Positions 16,024 to 24,079 of a stretch of 64,000 nt of DNA are shown here, in pieces. The notes beneath the pieces are model-generated. The model saw only the letters and a program-made list of their open reading frames with translations. It was not told the DNA's origin and ran no database searches. Positions within the stretch are counted from its first letter, which is position 1. The number at the start of each line of letters is the position of its first letter. Source of the stretch: Streptomyces sp. TRM68416 (lineage in GTDB: Bacteria > Actinomycetota > Actinomycetes > Streptomycetales > Streptomycetaceae). The translations under genes were made by a program, and so were the position numbers. The stretch is taken from assembly GCF_014596915.1 (NCBI RefSeq), contig NZ_JACVWU010000021.1, positions 62,001-126,000 of the forward strand, in the 5' to 3' direction.

Positions 16024-17339
16024 GCCTGCGTGGCCTCCGCCGCGGCTCGGGCCGCCGCCGGGAGGGCGTCGGCGATCTTCTGGACGGCCCGCTCGTCGTG
16101 GGCCGTGGACACGAACCAGGACTCGAAGGACGACGGCGGCAGGTAGACGCCGTTCGCCAGCATCGCGTGGAAGAACGCGGTGAAGCGGAAGGACTCCTGC
16201 TTCTTGGCGTCCTCGTAGTCGCGCACCTCGCGGTCGGTGAAGAACACGGAGAACATGTTGGAGGCGGTCTGCAGCCGGTGCGCGACGCCCTCCTTGGTGA
16301 GCGCCTCGGTGACGAGGGCCTGGATCTGCGCGGACACGGCGTCGACCGTGTCGTAGGCCGCGTCGTCGAGGAGGCGCAGCTGGGCGAGGCCGGCGGCCGT
16401 CGCGACCGGGTTCCCGGAGAGGGTGCCGGCCTGGTAGACGGGCCCGGCGGGCGCGAGGTGGGCCATGACGTCGGCCCGGCCGCCGAAGGCCGCGGCGGGG
16501 AAGCCGCCGCCCATGACCTTGCCGAAGGTCATCAGGTCGGGCACGACACCGTCGACACCGAACCAGCCCGCGCGGCTCGTGCGGAAGCCGGTCATGACCT
16601 CGTCGGAGATGAAGAGGGCGCCGTTCTTGTGGCAGGCGTCCTTCAGACCCTGGTTGAAGCCGGGCCGCGGCGGTACGACGCCCATGTTGCCCGGGGAGGC
16701 CTCGGTGATCACGCAGGCGATCTCGCCGGGGTGCCGGTGGAAGGCCTCCTGTACGGCCTCCAGGTCGTTGTACGGCAGCACGATCGTGTCGCCGGCCTGG
16801 GCGCCGGTGACGCCCGGGGTGTCGGGCAGCGCGAAGGTGGCGACGCCGGAGCCGGCCGAGGCCAGCAGCGAGTCGACGTGGCCGTGGTAGCAGCCGGCGA
16901 ACTTGATCACCTTGGAGCGGCGGGTGAACCCGCGGGCCAGCCGGATCGCCGACATGGTGGCCTCGGTGCCGCTGGACACCAGCCGTACCTGCTCGACCGG
17001 CCCGACCCGGTCGACGATCTCCTCGGCGAGCGCGACCTCGCCCTCACCGGGCGTACCGAAGGAGGTGCCGCGCGCGACGGCCTCCTGCACGGCGGCGATC
17101 ACCTCGGGGTGGGAGTGTCCGAGGATCATGGGGCCCCAGGAGCACACGAGGTCGACGTAGCTGCGCCCGTCGGCGTCGGTCAGGTACGGACCGGTGCCGG
17201 ACACCATGAACCGGGGCGTTCCGCCCACGGCACGGAAGGCGCGCACCGGGGAGTTCACGCCGCCGGGCGTGACGGCGGCCGCACGGTCGAATAGAGCCTG
17301 CGACACAGGCGCTTCGTATGAATAAGGCAGTTCGCTCAT
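16020..17339 (-). CDS. hemL: Glutamate-1-semialdehyde 2,1-aminomutase
   Basis: 439 residues, the usual length. It shows the hallmarks of HemL: the N-terminal AAAVTPGGVNSPVRAFRAVG, the substrate region SSGTEATMSAIRLARGFT, SDEVMTGFR and the PLP-lysine segment LMTFGKVMGGGFPAAAFGG. The enzyme converts glutamate-1-semialdehyde to 5-aminolevulinate, the committed C5-route precursor for haem and sirohaem. Haem synthesis next to System II cytochrome c maturation genes (9.7-13.9 kb) makes biological sense, though a deacetylase-like gene lies between. The ATG is at 17337-17339 and the gene is the first of a two-gene unit with the histidine phosphatase. Confidence 0.96.
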   Translation of the reverse strand: MSELPYSYEAPVSQALFDRAAAVTPGGVNSPVRAFRAVGGTPRFMVSGTGPYLTDADGRSYVDLVCSWGPMILGHSHPEVIAAVQEAVARGTSFGTPGEGEVALAEEIVDRVGPVEQVRLVSSGTEATMSAIRLARGFTRRSKVIKFAGCYHGHVDSLLASAGSGVATFALPDTPGVTGAQAGDTIVLPYNDLEAVQEAFHRHPGEIACVITEASPGNMGVVPPRPGFNQGLKDACHKNGALFISDEVMTGFRTSRAGWFGVDGVVPDLMTFGKVMGGGFPAAAFGGRADVMAHLAPAGPVYQAGTLSGNPVATAAGLAQLRLLDDAAYDTVDAVSAQIQALVTEALTKEGVAHRLQTASNMFSVFFTDREVRDYEDAKKQESFRFTAFFHAMLANGVYLPPSSFESWFVSTAHDERAVQKIADALPAAARAAAEATQA

Positions 17340-17841
17340 GACCTGCGACTTCCCCGACTTCTCGGACTCCGGTTGCCAGTGACCTCCTCAGAGTAGGGCA
17401 GGGGGCGCCGGGGACCGTGGGGCCGCCGCCCGGCCACCGCGTCGATCGCCCGCCCGCTCCCCGCTGACCGGACAACCAGCCCCTGCCCGCCCGCGATCTG
17501 CGAAACTGGGGGCAGATACAAGATCCCGCGGACAGGTGTTTCAAACGCACGTTTCGGCGAGCGGCCGTGGGGGAGGTCACTGACACGATGATCGGGTTGC
17601 GCGGCGGGGGCCACGCGTCCTAGAAAAGCAGTCGGGTGGAGATATGCATCGCGGTGGCGGACTGGGCGAGGGGACTGACGGCCTGGGTCCTCGACGTGCC
17701 CGGCGGGGAAGGCACCGACGCGACGCGGAGGAATCGAACGAACCACGCCAGGGACACGTAGTACCGGGTGAGGAGCCCGAGCGGATCGAACGACGGGACG
17801 ACCGGCTCCGGGCGTCGAGCAGGAATGGTGGTCGGGTGGGG
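17340..17841. other. 502-bp divergent intergenic region with doubtful open frame
   Basis: This gap separates hemL from the plus-strand hypothetical gene and must hold both promoters; I see no tRNA, repeat or conserved structure. The frame of the downstream gene stays open back to an ATG at 17644, but those 66 codons are rich in arginine and glycine, lack hydrophobic residues and have clearly lower G/C at third positions than the gene proper, so I treat them as untranslated leader. Confidence 0.5.
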
Positions 17842-18273
17842 GTGACGTACAAGTACTTCGGCGCGCCGGACGGCGCGACCGCGGCCCGCGTCCCGATCTC
17901 GATGCGTCCCGAGGAACTCGGCGGCGACGAGCTCGGCATGAACGGCATGTTCACCAAGATCAAGCCGGAGACGATGGCCGCGATGGTCCTCACCGGCATC
18001 GAGGGCGTCCCGCTCCACAAGGTCCCGCCCCTGGAACTCGTCGTCCTCCACCCCGACTACGCCGTGGTCAAACTCCCCATGACCGTCGTCGACCCCCTGC
18101 GCGGCATAGGCGAGGAGGCCGTCGGCGCGGCGGCCTTCATCTGGTCCACGGTCCCGGACCGGGGTGGCCCCCGGGACGCCTTCAACGTCTACCAACTGCT
18201 GCACGAGTGGCAGGACTTCAGCCATCGGTTGCATGAGGCGGGGCATCAGCCGTACTGCCTTGTGTGGCCCTGA
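17842..18273 (+). CDS. Conserved hypothetical protein
   Basis: With the GTG at 17842 (VTYKYFGAPDGATAARVPIS) preceded by GGTGGGG the product has 143 residues. Codon use becomes typical of Streptomyces exactly here, which is why I prefer it to the ATG at 17644 (209 residues). The protein is soluble, mixed alpha/beta in character, with MFTKIKPETMAAMVLTGIEG, LVVLHPDYAVVKLPMTVVD and a C-terminal NVYQLLHEWQDFSHRLHEAG. I do not recognise the family or a function. It is divergent from hemL and convergent with the DUF418 gene; a strong hairpin follows 21 bp after its stop. Confidence 0.6.
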   Translation: MTYKYFGAPDGATAARVPISMRPEELGGDELGMNGMFTKIKPETMAAMVLTGIEGVPLHKVPPLELVVLHPDYAVVKLPMTVVDPLRGIGEEAVGAAAFIWSTVPDRGGPRDAFNVYQLLHEWQDFSHRLHEAGHQPYCLVWP

Positions 18274-18293
18274 GCCGGGGTTTCGCTGGGATC

Positions 18294-18356
18294 GGGCGGG
18301 GTTTCGGACCCCGCCCTCGCTGTGCCGGGGCGGCCCGCCTCCACGCTCCGCCCCGG
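18294..18356. terminator. Bidirectional terminator with two hairpins
   Basis: GGGCGGGGT (18294-18302) pairs with ACCCCGCCC (18308-18316) around a TTCGG loop, and a second hairpin pairs CCGGGGCGG (18325-18333) with CCGCCCCGG (18348-18356). They fill the 99-bp gap between the stops of two convergent genes. No T-tract follows, as usual in Streptomyces. Confidence 0.7.
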
Positions 18357-18372
18357 TCTCGGCCGTCCGGTC

Positions 18373-19623
18373 TCATCTGATGTGCTTCGCCGGCTTGGTG
18401 GCGACGTGGAGCAGGTACTCCAGGGGGCCGCGGCGGAAGAAGCGGGACCAGAGCGCGGCGAACACGATCGCGCCGAGGACGAACATGAGCAGCGGGCCCC
18501 AGGACTGCTGGGTGCTGGTCCCGGCGGGCAGGGACAGCGCGGACTGTGCGAGGAAGTGGCCGACGTAGGCGGTCAGGGACATGGTGCCCACGGCGATGAC
18601 CGGTTTGGCCAGGCGGCGCAGTCGTGGCAGGCGGTCCATCGCCACCGTCGCCCCGACGATCACGAGGATCGCGACTCCGACGCTGCCGATGATGTCGAAC
18701 GTCGTGCCGCTGTGCGGCCCGGCCGTCAGGAGCGTCGACGCCGGCAGGTCGGGGAACGACCCTCCGTCGAAGGGTGCCGACCCGCTGCCGAAGGACACCG
18801 ACCCGGACCCGCCCGACGACGACCCGTCTTCCGCCATGCTCCGCAACGCGTCCTTTCCGGCGAGGAGCAGGGACATGCCGTACGCGGTCACGGTGAGGGT
18901 GGCGCCGAGCGCGGCCAGGCGCCGCTGGACGGTGCCGGAGGACAGGTCGAGGCGGCCCAGCGCCATGCCCGCGATCACGAACGACATCCAGGTGAGCGCC
19001 GGGTAGAAGCCGGTGAGCAGCAGATCGAGCACGCCCACCTCGCTGAGGCGGCGCAGTGGATCGTAGGCGTTGATGCTCTGCTGGACCGACTCGCTCAGCC
19101 GCGAGGTCAGGAGGAACGCCAACTGCGGTGCTACGACGGCGAATCCGGCGGCGATGAGTGCGAGCGTTCTGGCGCGCAGCCGTACCAGGGGCAGGGCGAG
19201 CAGGAAGTAGACGCCGTAGAAGCCGAGGATGATGACTCCGCCGTACTCCATCGCCATCACGGTGCCCAGCGCCAGCAGGATCACGGCGCGGATCGCGATG
19301 CGGGCCTTCGCCTGTCGGCCGGCCAGGCCGGTCTTGGGCTCGCTGCGGCCGGCGAGCAGCATCAGCGAGAACCCGGCGAGGGTGGCGAACAGGACCGACG
19401 AGTGACCGTCGGCCAGGTACCGGATCCAGCGGGCGACGCCGTCCGTGGCCGACAGCGGGGGGCCGATGTGCACGATGTACATGCCGAACACCGCCAGCGC
19501 GCGGGCCAGGTCCACCCCGACCAGGCGGCCCATCGAGGCACCGGGCGAGGCGGGCGCGGCGGACTCGGGCGAGGTGCGGGGCCGCGGAGCTGACGCCTCC
19601 TGCGGCGGCTGTGTCTGTGTCAT
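18373..19623 (-). CDS. DUF418 domain-containing membrane protein
   Basis: The ATG at 19621-19623 (MTQTQPPQEASAPRPRTSPE) gives 416 residues. After a proline-rich cytosolic start comes GRLVGVDLARALAVFGMYIV, the opening of the DUF418/acyltransferase-3-like membrane fold. Around ten transmembrane helices follow, interrupted near residues 270-310 by an extracellular Ser/Gly-rich loop (SSSGGSGSVSFGSGSAPFD). The C-terminal VIAVGTMSLTAYVGHFLAQS and FRRGPLEYLLH are strong DUF418 marks. The family's role is unknown, with transport or acyl transfer suggested. Alternative stem-loops lie 57-95 bp upstream of the start in the leader. Confidence 0.84.
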   Translation of the reverse strand: MTQTQPPQEASAPRPRTSPESAAPASPGASMGRLVGVDLARALAVFGMYIVHIGPPLSATDGVARWIRYLADGHSSVLFATLAGFSLMLLAGRSEPKTGLAGRQAKARIAIRAVILLALGTVMAMEYGGVIILGFYGVYFLLALPLVRLRARTLALIAAGFAVVAPQLAFLLTSRLSESVQQSINAYDPLRRLSEVGVLDLLLTGFYPALTWMSFVIAGMALGRLDLSSGTVQRRLAALGATLTVTAYGMSLLLAGKDALRSMAEDGSSSGGSGSVSFGSGSAPFDGGSFPDLPASTLLTAGPHSGTTFDIIGSVGVAILVIVGATVAMDRLPRLRRLAKPVIAVGTMSLTAYVGHFLAQSALSLPAGTSTQQSWGPLLMFVLGAIVFAALWSRFFRRGPLEYLLHVATKPAKHIR

Positions 19624-19679
19624 ACGAAAAATCTCGCGTGGGCGCCGCGGGGCGGACCATCCGGCAGTGCGCGGCAAGG

Positions 19680-19718
19680 CCCCCGCCGGTCGGCGGGGGC
19701 ACCCCTGCCGACCGGCGG
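19680..19718 (-). promoter_or_regulatory. Mutually exclusive hairpins in the leader of the DUF418 gene
   Basis: CCCCCGCCG (19680-19688) pairs with CGGCGGGGG (19691-19699) over a 2-nt loop. The overlapping arm CCGCCGGTCGG (19683-19693) can instead pair with CCGACCGGCGG (19708-19718). The two structures cannot coexist. They lie 57-95 nt ahead of the ATG, where an attenuator could act; a chance GC-rich fold is the alternative. Confidence 0.3.
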
Positions 19719-19825
19719 AATCGCGTCCCGGCCGGCCTCCAGAGCGACCGAACCAGCCACTCGGCGGGGGTGGACCCGACGGTTGCCGGATGGGCGCGGG
19801 GCGGCTCGGCTCCGAGGCTGGAGGC

Positions 19826-20023
19826 GTGACACACCGGGCGCGAGACGACGAGCGCGAGGACCCCCTCACGTCATCACCCTCCGGCAGAAGGCACAGGGGC
19901 GAGTTCGTGGAGCTCCTCGGCCTGACGCTCGCGGCGGGCGCCTTCGTCCTGTACGTCGTGCGCCCCGAGGCCTCCGAAGCGCTGGTGCGCCTCGCCGAGA
20001 GGACAGCCGCATTCGCTCCCTGA
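19826..20023 (+). CDS. Small hypothetical single-helix protein
   Basis: A 65-residue frame from a GTG at 19826 (VTHRARDDEREDPLTSSPSG). The N-terminal half is charged; FVELLGLTLAAGAFVLYVV forms one membrane helix, then a short amphipathic tail RPEASEALVRLAERTA. Third positions are strongly G/C, supporting real coding. GGAGG is present but only one base from the GTG, so the exact start is uncertain. It is divergent from the DUF418 gene and stands alone before the histidine kinase gene that runs towards it. No family is recognised. Confidence 0.45.
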   Translation: MTHRARDDEREDPLTSSPSGRRHRGEFVELLGLTLAAGAFVLYVVRPEASEALVRLAERTAAFAP

Positions 20024-20170
20024 GAGCCGGCACCGCGGATGACCGGCGCCGACCGGATCGTCGTCATGGAATCCGGAGTCCGGCCGGGTCCGCTCGGTGG
20101 GCACCTATGGGGAACTGGTGGCCCGGGAACGGCTGTACGCGCGGCCGGCAGCCGCCCGGCCGCCGGCAGG

Positions 20171-20230
20171 CGCGCGATGACGGCAGGGAGTTCCGGTCGG
20201 CGCCCGATGACGGCAGGGAGTTCCGGTCGG
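20171..20230. repeat. Two-copy 30-bp tandem repeat abutting kinase stop codon
   Basis: Units 20171-20200 and 20201-20230 differ at one base out of 30. The second copy ends at the base before the stop codon of the histidine kinase gene (stop at 20231-20233). No gene uses it. Confidence 0.85.
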
Positions 20231-21340
20231 TCAGTCCGCCCGGAGCGGGATCCGCAGCCGTACCCGGTAGCCGCCTTCGGCCGTCGGGCCCGACTCCAGG
20301 GTCCCGTGCAGGATGTCGGCCCGTTCCCGCAGGCCGATCAGGCCCTGCTGCGCACCGGGCAGGGCCAGGGAGGGGCGGGTGGGCGCGGTGTTGGTGACGG
20401 TCACTCCGACGTCGTCGCCGTCCTGCCACAGTTCGACGCGGGCCGCGGCGCCCGGCGCGTGCTTGCGTACGTTGGTCAGGGCCTCCTGGACCGTGCGGTA
20501 GACGGCTCGTTGGGCGGGGGTGCCGACGGCGGGCGGGAGCTCACCGGTCAGCTCCGCCTGAGTGCCGCTTGATTCCACCAGTTGGTGCAGGTCGGCGAGG
20601 GTGGGCTGAGGCGTCAGCTCGGTGGCGCGACCGCCGGAGGCGCGCAACAGCGTGACCATGGTGCGCAGTTCGTCGAGCGTGGTGACGCTCAGCGAACGGA
20701 TCGTGCGGGCGGCCTCCTTGGCGTCCGCGTCCCTGGTGGCGACCTGGAGGGCTCCGGCCCGTACGGCGATCAGACTGACCTGGTGGGAGACCACGTCGTG
20801 CATCTCCCGGGCCAGCTGGGCGCGTTCACGGGCGAGCACGGCCTGGGCGTGCAGGGCCCGCTCGTGCTCCCTGGCCTCCTCGATCTCGTCCAGCCGCCGC
20901 GCCAGGTCCCGTTGCGCCTGGAGCAGTTGGCCGAAGAGGACCGGGGCGGCGGAGGTGGCCAGGCCGTACACGAAGAAGACCAGCGTCATGGTCCGGTCGG
21001 CCTCGGCCAGGGGCCACGGGGTACTGCCCGCGACGGCTGCCAGGACGACGCACACCGCGAGGAGACGGCGGTCGCGGGAGCGCTCGGCCAGGGTGAACAG
21101 CGCCACGAGCACAGCGACGGCGACATCCTGCATCAGCGCGACGGGCAGGGTGAGCAGGAACACGGCGAGCGGGAACCGGCGCCGGAACGCCAACGCGGCG
21201 CAGCCGACCGCGGCCAGCGAGACCCCGAGGCCCGTGTGCTCCCACATGTTCAGCCATACGTCCACGGCAGCCGCCGCCACCAGAAGGGCGTCGACGACCG
21301 GAGGGGGAACCCGCTGCCAAGCAGTGGCGGCGCGGCTCAT
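20231..21340 (-). CDS. Two-component sensor histidine kinase (HisKA_3, NarL-type)
   Basis: The ATG at 21338-21340 (MSRAATAWQRVPPPVVDALL) overlaps the response-regulator stop by 4 bp; 369 residues. Residues ~15-160 form the membrane sensor with about four or five helices. The dimerisation/phospho-acceptor segment is AQLAREMHDVVSHQVSLIAV with the phosphorylated His in MHDVVSH. The ATPase domain keeps the N box VQEALTNVRKHAPG and a GLIGLRERADILHG G box. This is the class that pairs with LuxR-type regulators, as here. The signal is unknown. Confidence 0.9.
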   Translation of the reverse strand: MSRAATAWQRVPPPVVDALLVAAAAVDVWLNMWEHTGLGVSLAAVGCAALAFRRRFPLAVFLLTLPVALMQDVAVAVLVALFTLAERSRDRRLLAVCVVLAAVAGSTPWPLAEADRTMTLVFFVYGLATSAAPVLFGQLLQAQRDLARRLDEIEEAREHERALHAQAVLARERAQLAREMHDVVSHQVSLIAVRAGALQVATRDADAKEAARTIRSLSVTTLDELRTMVTLLRASGGRATELTPQPTLADLHQLVESSGTQAELTGELPPAVGTPAQRAVYRTVQEALTNVRKHAPGAAARVELWQDGDDVGVTVTNTAPTRPSLALPGAQQGLIGLRERADILHGTLESGPTAEGGYRVRLRIPLRAD

Positions 21341-22008
21341 CGTCCGGCCTGCGACCGCGGGCGCTCGTCGAGCAGCCCGGCCCGCTGCGCCAGCAGGGCG
21401 GCCTGCACCCGGCTCGTCACCCGCAGCTTCGTGAGGATGGCACTGACGTGGTCCTTGACCGTACCGGCGCTCAGGTGGATGCGCGCCCCGATGTCCGCGT
21501 TCGACAGGCCCTCCGCCACCAGGACAAGGACATCGCGTTCCCGGGCGGTGAGCAGCCGGACGCGGGCCGCCTCCTCGTCGACGGCCGCCCCGCTGCCGGG
21601 GTGGTTGCGCAGCAGTGTCCGCGAGGCTTTGGGGGACAGCACGATGCCGCCCGCGGCCAGGGTGCGCACCAGGTGGGCGAGCTGTTCCGGCTCGGTGTCC
21701 TTGAGGAGGAAACCGGCAGCGCCGGAGTGCAGCGCGGTCAGGATGTACTCGTCGGCGTCGAACGTCGTCAGCATCGCCACCACCGGCGGATCCGGCATCG
21801 CGCGCAGCTCGCTCAGGACGGTGAGCCCGTCGACGTCCGGCATCCGGATGTCCAGCAGCACCACGTCGGGCCGCTCCCGGCGCACGGTCTCCACGGCACC
21901 GCCCCCGCCGGCGGTCGCTACGACCTCGATGTCCTCGGCCGCCCCCAGGATGAGTTCGAAGCCGGAACGGACCAGCGCCTCGTCGTCCACCACCACTACC
22001 CGGATCAC
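21337..22008 (-). CDS. LuxR/NarL-family response regulator
   Basis: A GTG at 22006-22008 (VIRVVVVDDEALVRSGFELI) is preceded by a GGCGGAG-like ribosome site; 223 residues. The receiver domain has the DDE acidic pocket, phospho-acceptor Asp in PDVVLLDIRMPDVDG, and Lys in GAAGFLLKDTEP. The C-terminal helix-turn-helix is LLTARERDVLVLVAEGLSNA then DIGARIHLSAGTVKDHVSAI. It is translationally coupled to the kinase gene downstream. Target genes cannot be told; the unit stands between a small winged-helix/membrane pair and a DUF418 gene. Confidence 0.92.
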   Translation of the reverse strand: MIRVVVVDDEALVRSGFELILGAAEDIEVVATAGGGGAVETVRRERPDVVLLDIRMPDVDGLTVLSELRAMPDPPVVAMLTTFDADEYILTALHSGAAGFLLKDTEPEQLAHLVRTLAAGGIVLSPKASRTLLRNHPGSGAAVDEEAARVRLLTARERDVLVLVAEGLSNADIGARIHLSAGTVKDHVSAILTKLRVTSRVQAALLAQRAGLLDERPRSQAGR

Positions 22009-22261
22009 GCGCTCCGCCTCGCCTTCGTCCCTGCCGCCCGGCCCATGCCGACTCGACCCTAGAGCCCCGGCACAGGTCAGGCGGCCAGACAAACGCCGAC
22101 TCCAGCCACACGGCGGGGCTGCTCCCACCGATCGGCAGGGCTGCGCAGCCTCCTGCCGGCTCATCAGGACCCCTGGGCGCAGGAACCGATCCTGATTTGC
22201 GAGGTCGGCCTTGCCGGCACCGCCGCCCCGCCACACGCACTGAGGAGCACGGCACAGGGCG

Positions 22262-22579
22262 TTACTGAGTCGTACGCAGCCCGTCGGTGAGCCGTCGTAG
22301 CTCCGCGACATGGGCGTCGAGCGCTCGGCGTCCCTCACGGGTGAGGCTGACCCAGGTGCGTACCCGTCCGCCCCGGCCGGTCGGTTTGGTGAGGGTCACG
22401 TACCCGGCCTCCTGCAAGGTCCGCAGATGCTTGCTGACCACGGAGTCGGCCACCCCGAGCACCTCGCGCAGGACGGCGAACTCGACCTCCGTGGCCGCCG
22501 CGAGCGCGACGCAGATCCGCAGCCGGTGCGGCGCGTGGATGACGTCGTCGAACCGGGGCCCCGGCACAGCACCGCTCAC
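22262..22579 (-). CDS. Winged-helix DNA-binding transcriptional regulator
   Basis: From the GTG at 22577-22579 the protein has 105 residues. VIHAPHRLRICVALAAATEV, then VLREVLGVADSVVSKHLRTL and the wing GYVTLTKPTGRGGRVRTWV are characteristic of the small 'transcriptional regulator, winged helix DNA-binding domain' family (PF13601 type). GTGA overlap with the preceding membrane-protein gene couples the two; such pairs are common and the membrane protein may be its regulated or sensing partner. A 253-bp gap (22009-22261) lies between its stop and the response regulator start, in which I see no other feature. Confidence 0.84.
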   Translation of the reverse strand: MSGAVPGPRFDDVIHAPHRLRICVALAAATEVEFAVLREVLGVADSVVSKHLRTLQEAGYVTLTKPTGRGGRVRTWVSLTREGRRALDAHVAELRRLTDGLRTTQ

Positions 22580-23034
22580 CCGGCACCGCCCCGCTCTCCG
22601 GCCTCGGCGATGTCGCGCCGCACCCCGGCGTCGTACGCGAATCCGAGCAGCACCGTCGCGGCGCACGCGACGACGGCGATCAGCACCGCGAGCCCGGCGC
22701 TCCCGATGAGCGCCGCGCCCCAGATGCTCACCAGCGCGACCATGGCGCGCGCCGCCATGAGCGTGTTCCCGCGCGGACCACGCGGCCACGCGACGGTGAC
22801 CCCCGTCGCCCGCCGGTCGAACGCCACGAGCACCGCCGCACCGACCACGAGGACCCCGAACGAAAGGGCCGTCCACAGGCCCCTGCTCACCCCGTTCACC
22901 AGAACCTGCTGGGCGACCAGCAGGCCGAGCCCGCCGTGGAACCACCACGGCGACCCGACCCGCTCGCTCAGCCTTCCCCGGGCCCGGCGCACCTCGTCGA
23001 GCGCCGCCCGGGGGTCGACCGCGTCACTTTCCAT
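22576..23034 (-). CDS. Hypothetical membrane protein (winged-helix partner)
   Basis: 152 residues. A cytosolic start (MESDAVDPRAALDEVRRARG) leads to four hydrophobic segments at roughly residues 30-48, 53-72, 95-115 and 117-135, then a short polar end. No enzymatic motif is visible. Proteins of this layout regularly precede small winged-helix regulators in streptomycetes. The ATG is at 23032-23034 and the 3' end overlaps the regulator's GTG. Function unknown. Confidence 0.7.
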   Translation of the reverse strand: MESDAVDPRAALDEVRRARGRLSERVGSPWWFHGGLGLLVAQQVLVNGVSRGLWTALSFGVLVVGAAVLVAFDRRATGVTVAWPRGPRGNTLMAARAMVALVSIWGAALIGSAGLAVLIAVVACAATVLLGFAYDAGVRRDIAEAGERGGAG

Positions 23035-23043
23035 ACTGGAAAG

Positions 23044-23221
23044 CTACTGCTGACTTTCCGTCTCGGCAAGTGATGAGGGCGAGGGAAGCCCTACGACGAT
23101 GCTGCCGACCTTGCGGCTGACCCGCACAAGGACCTCGCCGGCCCGCGCCACAGGCCGCGCCACCTCGACGACCCGCACCACCTCGGGCCCGCCGTACCCG
23201 CTCGAACACCGCGGCCCGCAT
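23044..23221 (-). pseudogene. Frameshifted N-terminal remnant of an MDR-type quinone oxidoreductase
   Basis: Reading the minus strand from an ATG at 23219-23221 gives MRAAVFER, then a one-base slip near 23196-23200 (one extra G) restores YGGPEVVRVVEVARPV, followed by AGEVLVRV. This is the unmistakable first ~30 residues of a zinc-type quinone oxidoreductase/alcohol dehydrogenase. After RV the similarity stops, and a stop codon occurs at 23044-23046, with the rest of a ~320-residue gene missing. It lies between the ECF sigma gene and the membrane-protein gene. I take it as a decayed and truncated gene copy; two intact family members are in this window (2109 and 30506). Confidence 0.6.
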
Positions 23222-23274
23222 GCCCTTCCCAGGTAGGGGCGCCGGGCCCTGTGGTGCAGGGTGTGGGGCGGGGG

Positions 23275-23907
23275 TCAGGTGGTGACCAGGTCCGCCAGGG
23301 TCTCCCGCGCGCGTGCCACACGCGAGCGGACCGTGCCGACCGGGCAGCGGCTGACCTCGGCGGCCTCGGCGTAGGGGAGGCCTAGTAGTTGGGTGAGGAT
23401 GAAGGCTTCCCGGCGTTCTGTGGGGAGGGCGGAGAGGAGGTCCAGGAGGGCGATGCCGTCGTCGAAGCCGGGCAGACAACGCGGCTGGGCGTTCTCGACG
23501 GCCAGCTGCCAGTCGGGGACGTCGCACAGTCTGGGGCGGGCGGAGGCGTGCCGGTAGCTGTCGATCACCGCGCGGCGGGCGATGGACAGCAGCCAGGAGC
23601 GGGCGGATGAACGGCCCTCGAAGCGGTGCAGGCTGCCCAGTGCCCGTAGGAATGTGTCCTGGGCGAGGTCGTCCACAGCCTGGGGATCGGCGCACAGGTG
23701 GGCGACGTAGCGCAGGACGTCTCGGTGCAGGGCGCGGACCACTTGCTCGACCGCGTCCGTGTCGCCGGCTCGGGCGGCGAGCGCCCATGCCGTTGTCGAC
23801 TCGTCGAGGGCTGCCCGTCTTGCGGAGTTCTCGGTGTTCTCGGCGTTCTCGGCGTTCTCGGCGTTCTCGCTTCGCTCGCGGGAGGTGAGCGGGGCAGAAG
23901 TGATCAC
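23275..23907 (-). CDS. ECF-type RNA polymerase sigma factor
   Basis: 210 residues. Region 2 is seen in LRYVAHLCADPQAVDDLAQD and TFLRALGSLHRFEG (residues ~70-105); region 4 in LPTERREAFILTQLLGLPYA followed by VSRCPVGTVRSRVARARETL. The N-terminus holds a repeat of E-N-A/E-N-T triplets (residues ~13-27), made by five tandem 9-bp units, which is unusual. No anti-sigma gene follows within the same unit; the histidine-rich membrane protein at 24080, just upstream on the same strand, is a possible partner. The target promoters and signal are unknown. Confidence 0.9.
   Translation of the reverse strand: MITSAPLTSRERSENAENAENAENTENSARRAALDESTTAWALAARAGDTDAVEQVVRALHRDVLRYVAHLCADPQAVDDLAQDTFLRALGSLHRFEGRSSARSWLLSIARRAVIDSYRHASARPRLCDVPDWQLAVENAQPRCLPGFDDGIALLDLLSALPTERREAFILTQLLGLPYAEAAEVSRCPVGTVRSRVARARETLADLVTT
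23827..23871. repeat. Five 9-bp tandem units coding the E-N-A repeat
   Basis: The unit GTTCTCGGC (and near variants) repeats five times inside the 5' part of the ECF sigma gene, encoding E-N-A/E-N-T triplets on the minus strand. Because the unit is a multiple of three, copy number could vary without breaking the frame. Confidence 0.8.
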
Positions 23908-24079
23908 GTGGTGTCCTTCTCGTCATCCGTGATCCGGACCGCCGGCACACACACGCACACGCACGCGTACGCGGGCGGTCCGGTAAATGGGGAGACGGCC
24001 GTACGGCACCTGCGGGGGCGTACGACCGGGGCCCGGGGCGTGTCCGTGTCCGTGCACGGCCCCGGGAATCCGGCTGTCG

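Noticed and set aside
17644..17841. N-terminal extension of the hypothetical gene from an ATG at 17644
   Set aside because: Codon bias and composition are not those of a coding region, and a ribosome site fits the GTG at 17842; I cannot fully exclude it.
20171..20230. Possible start of a CRISPR array
   Set aside because: Only two units directly abutting without spacers; a plain tandem duplication.
23941..23967. CA/CG-rich short run near the ECF sigma gene considered as a regulatory site
   Set aside because: It is a simple dinucleotide-type repeat (ACACAC/GCACGC) with no symmetry or promoter context; probably slippage.
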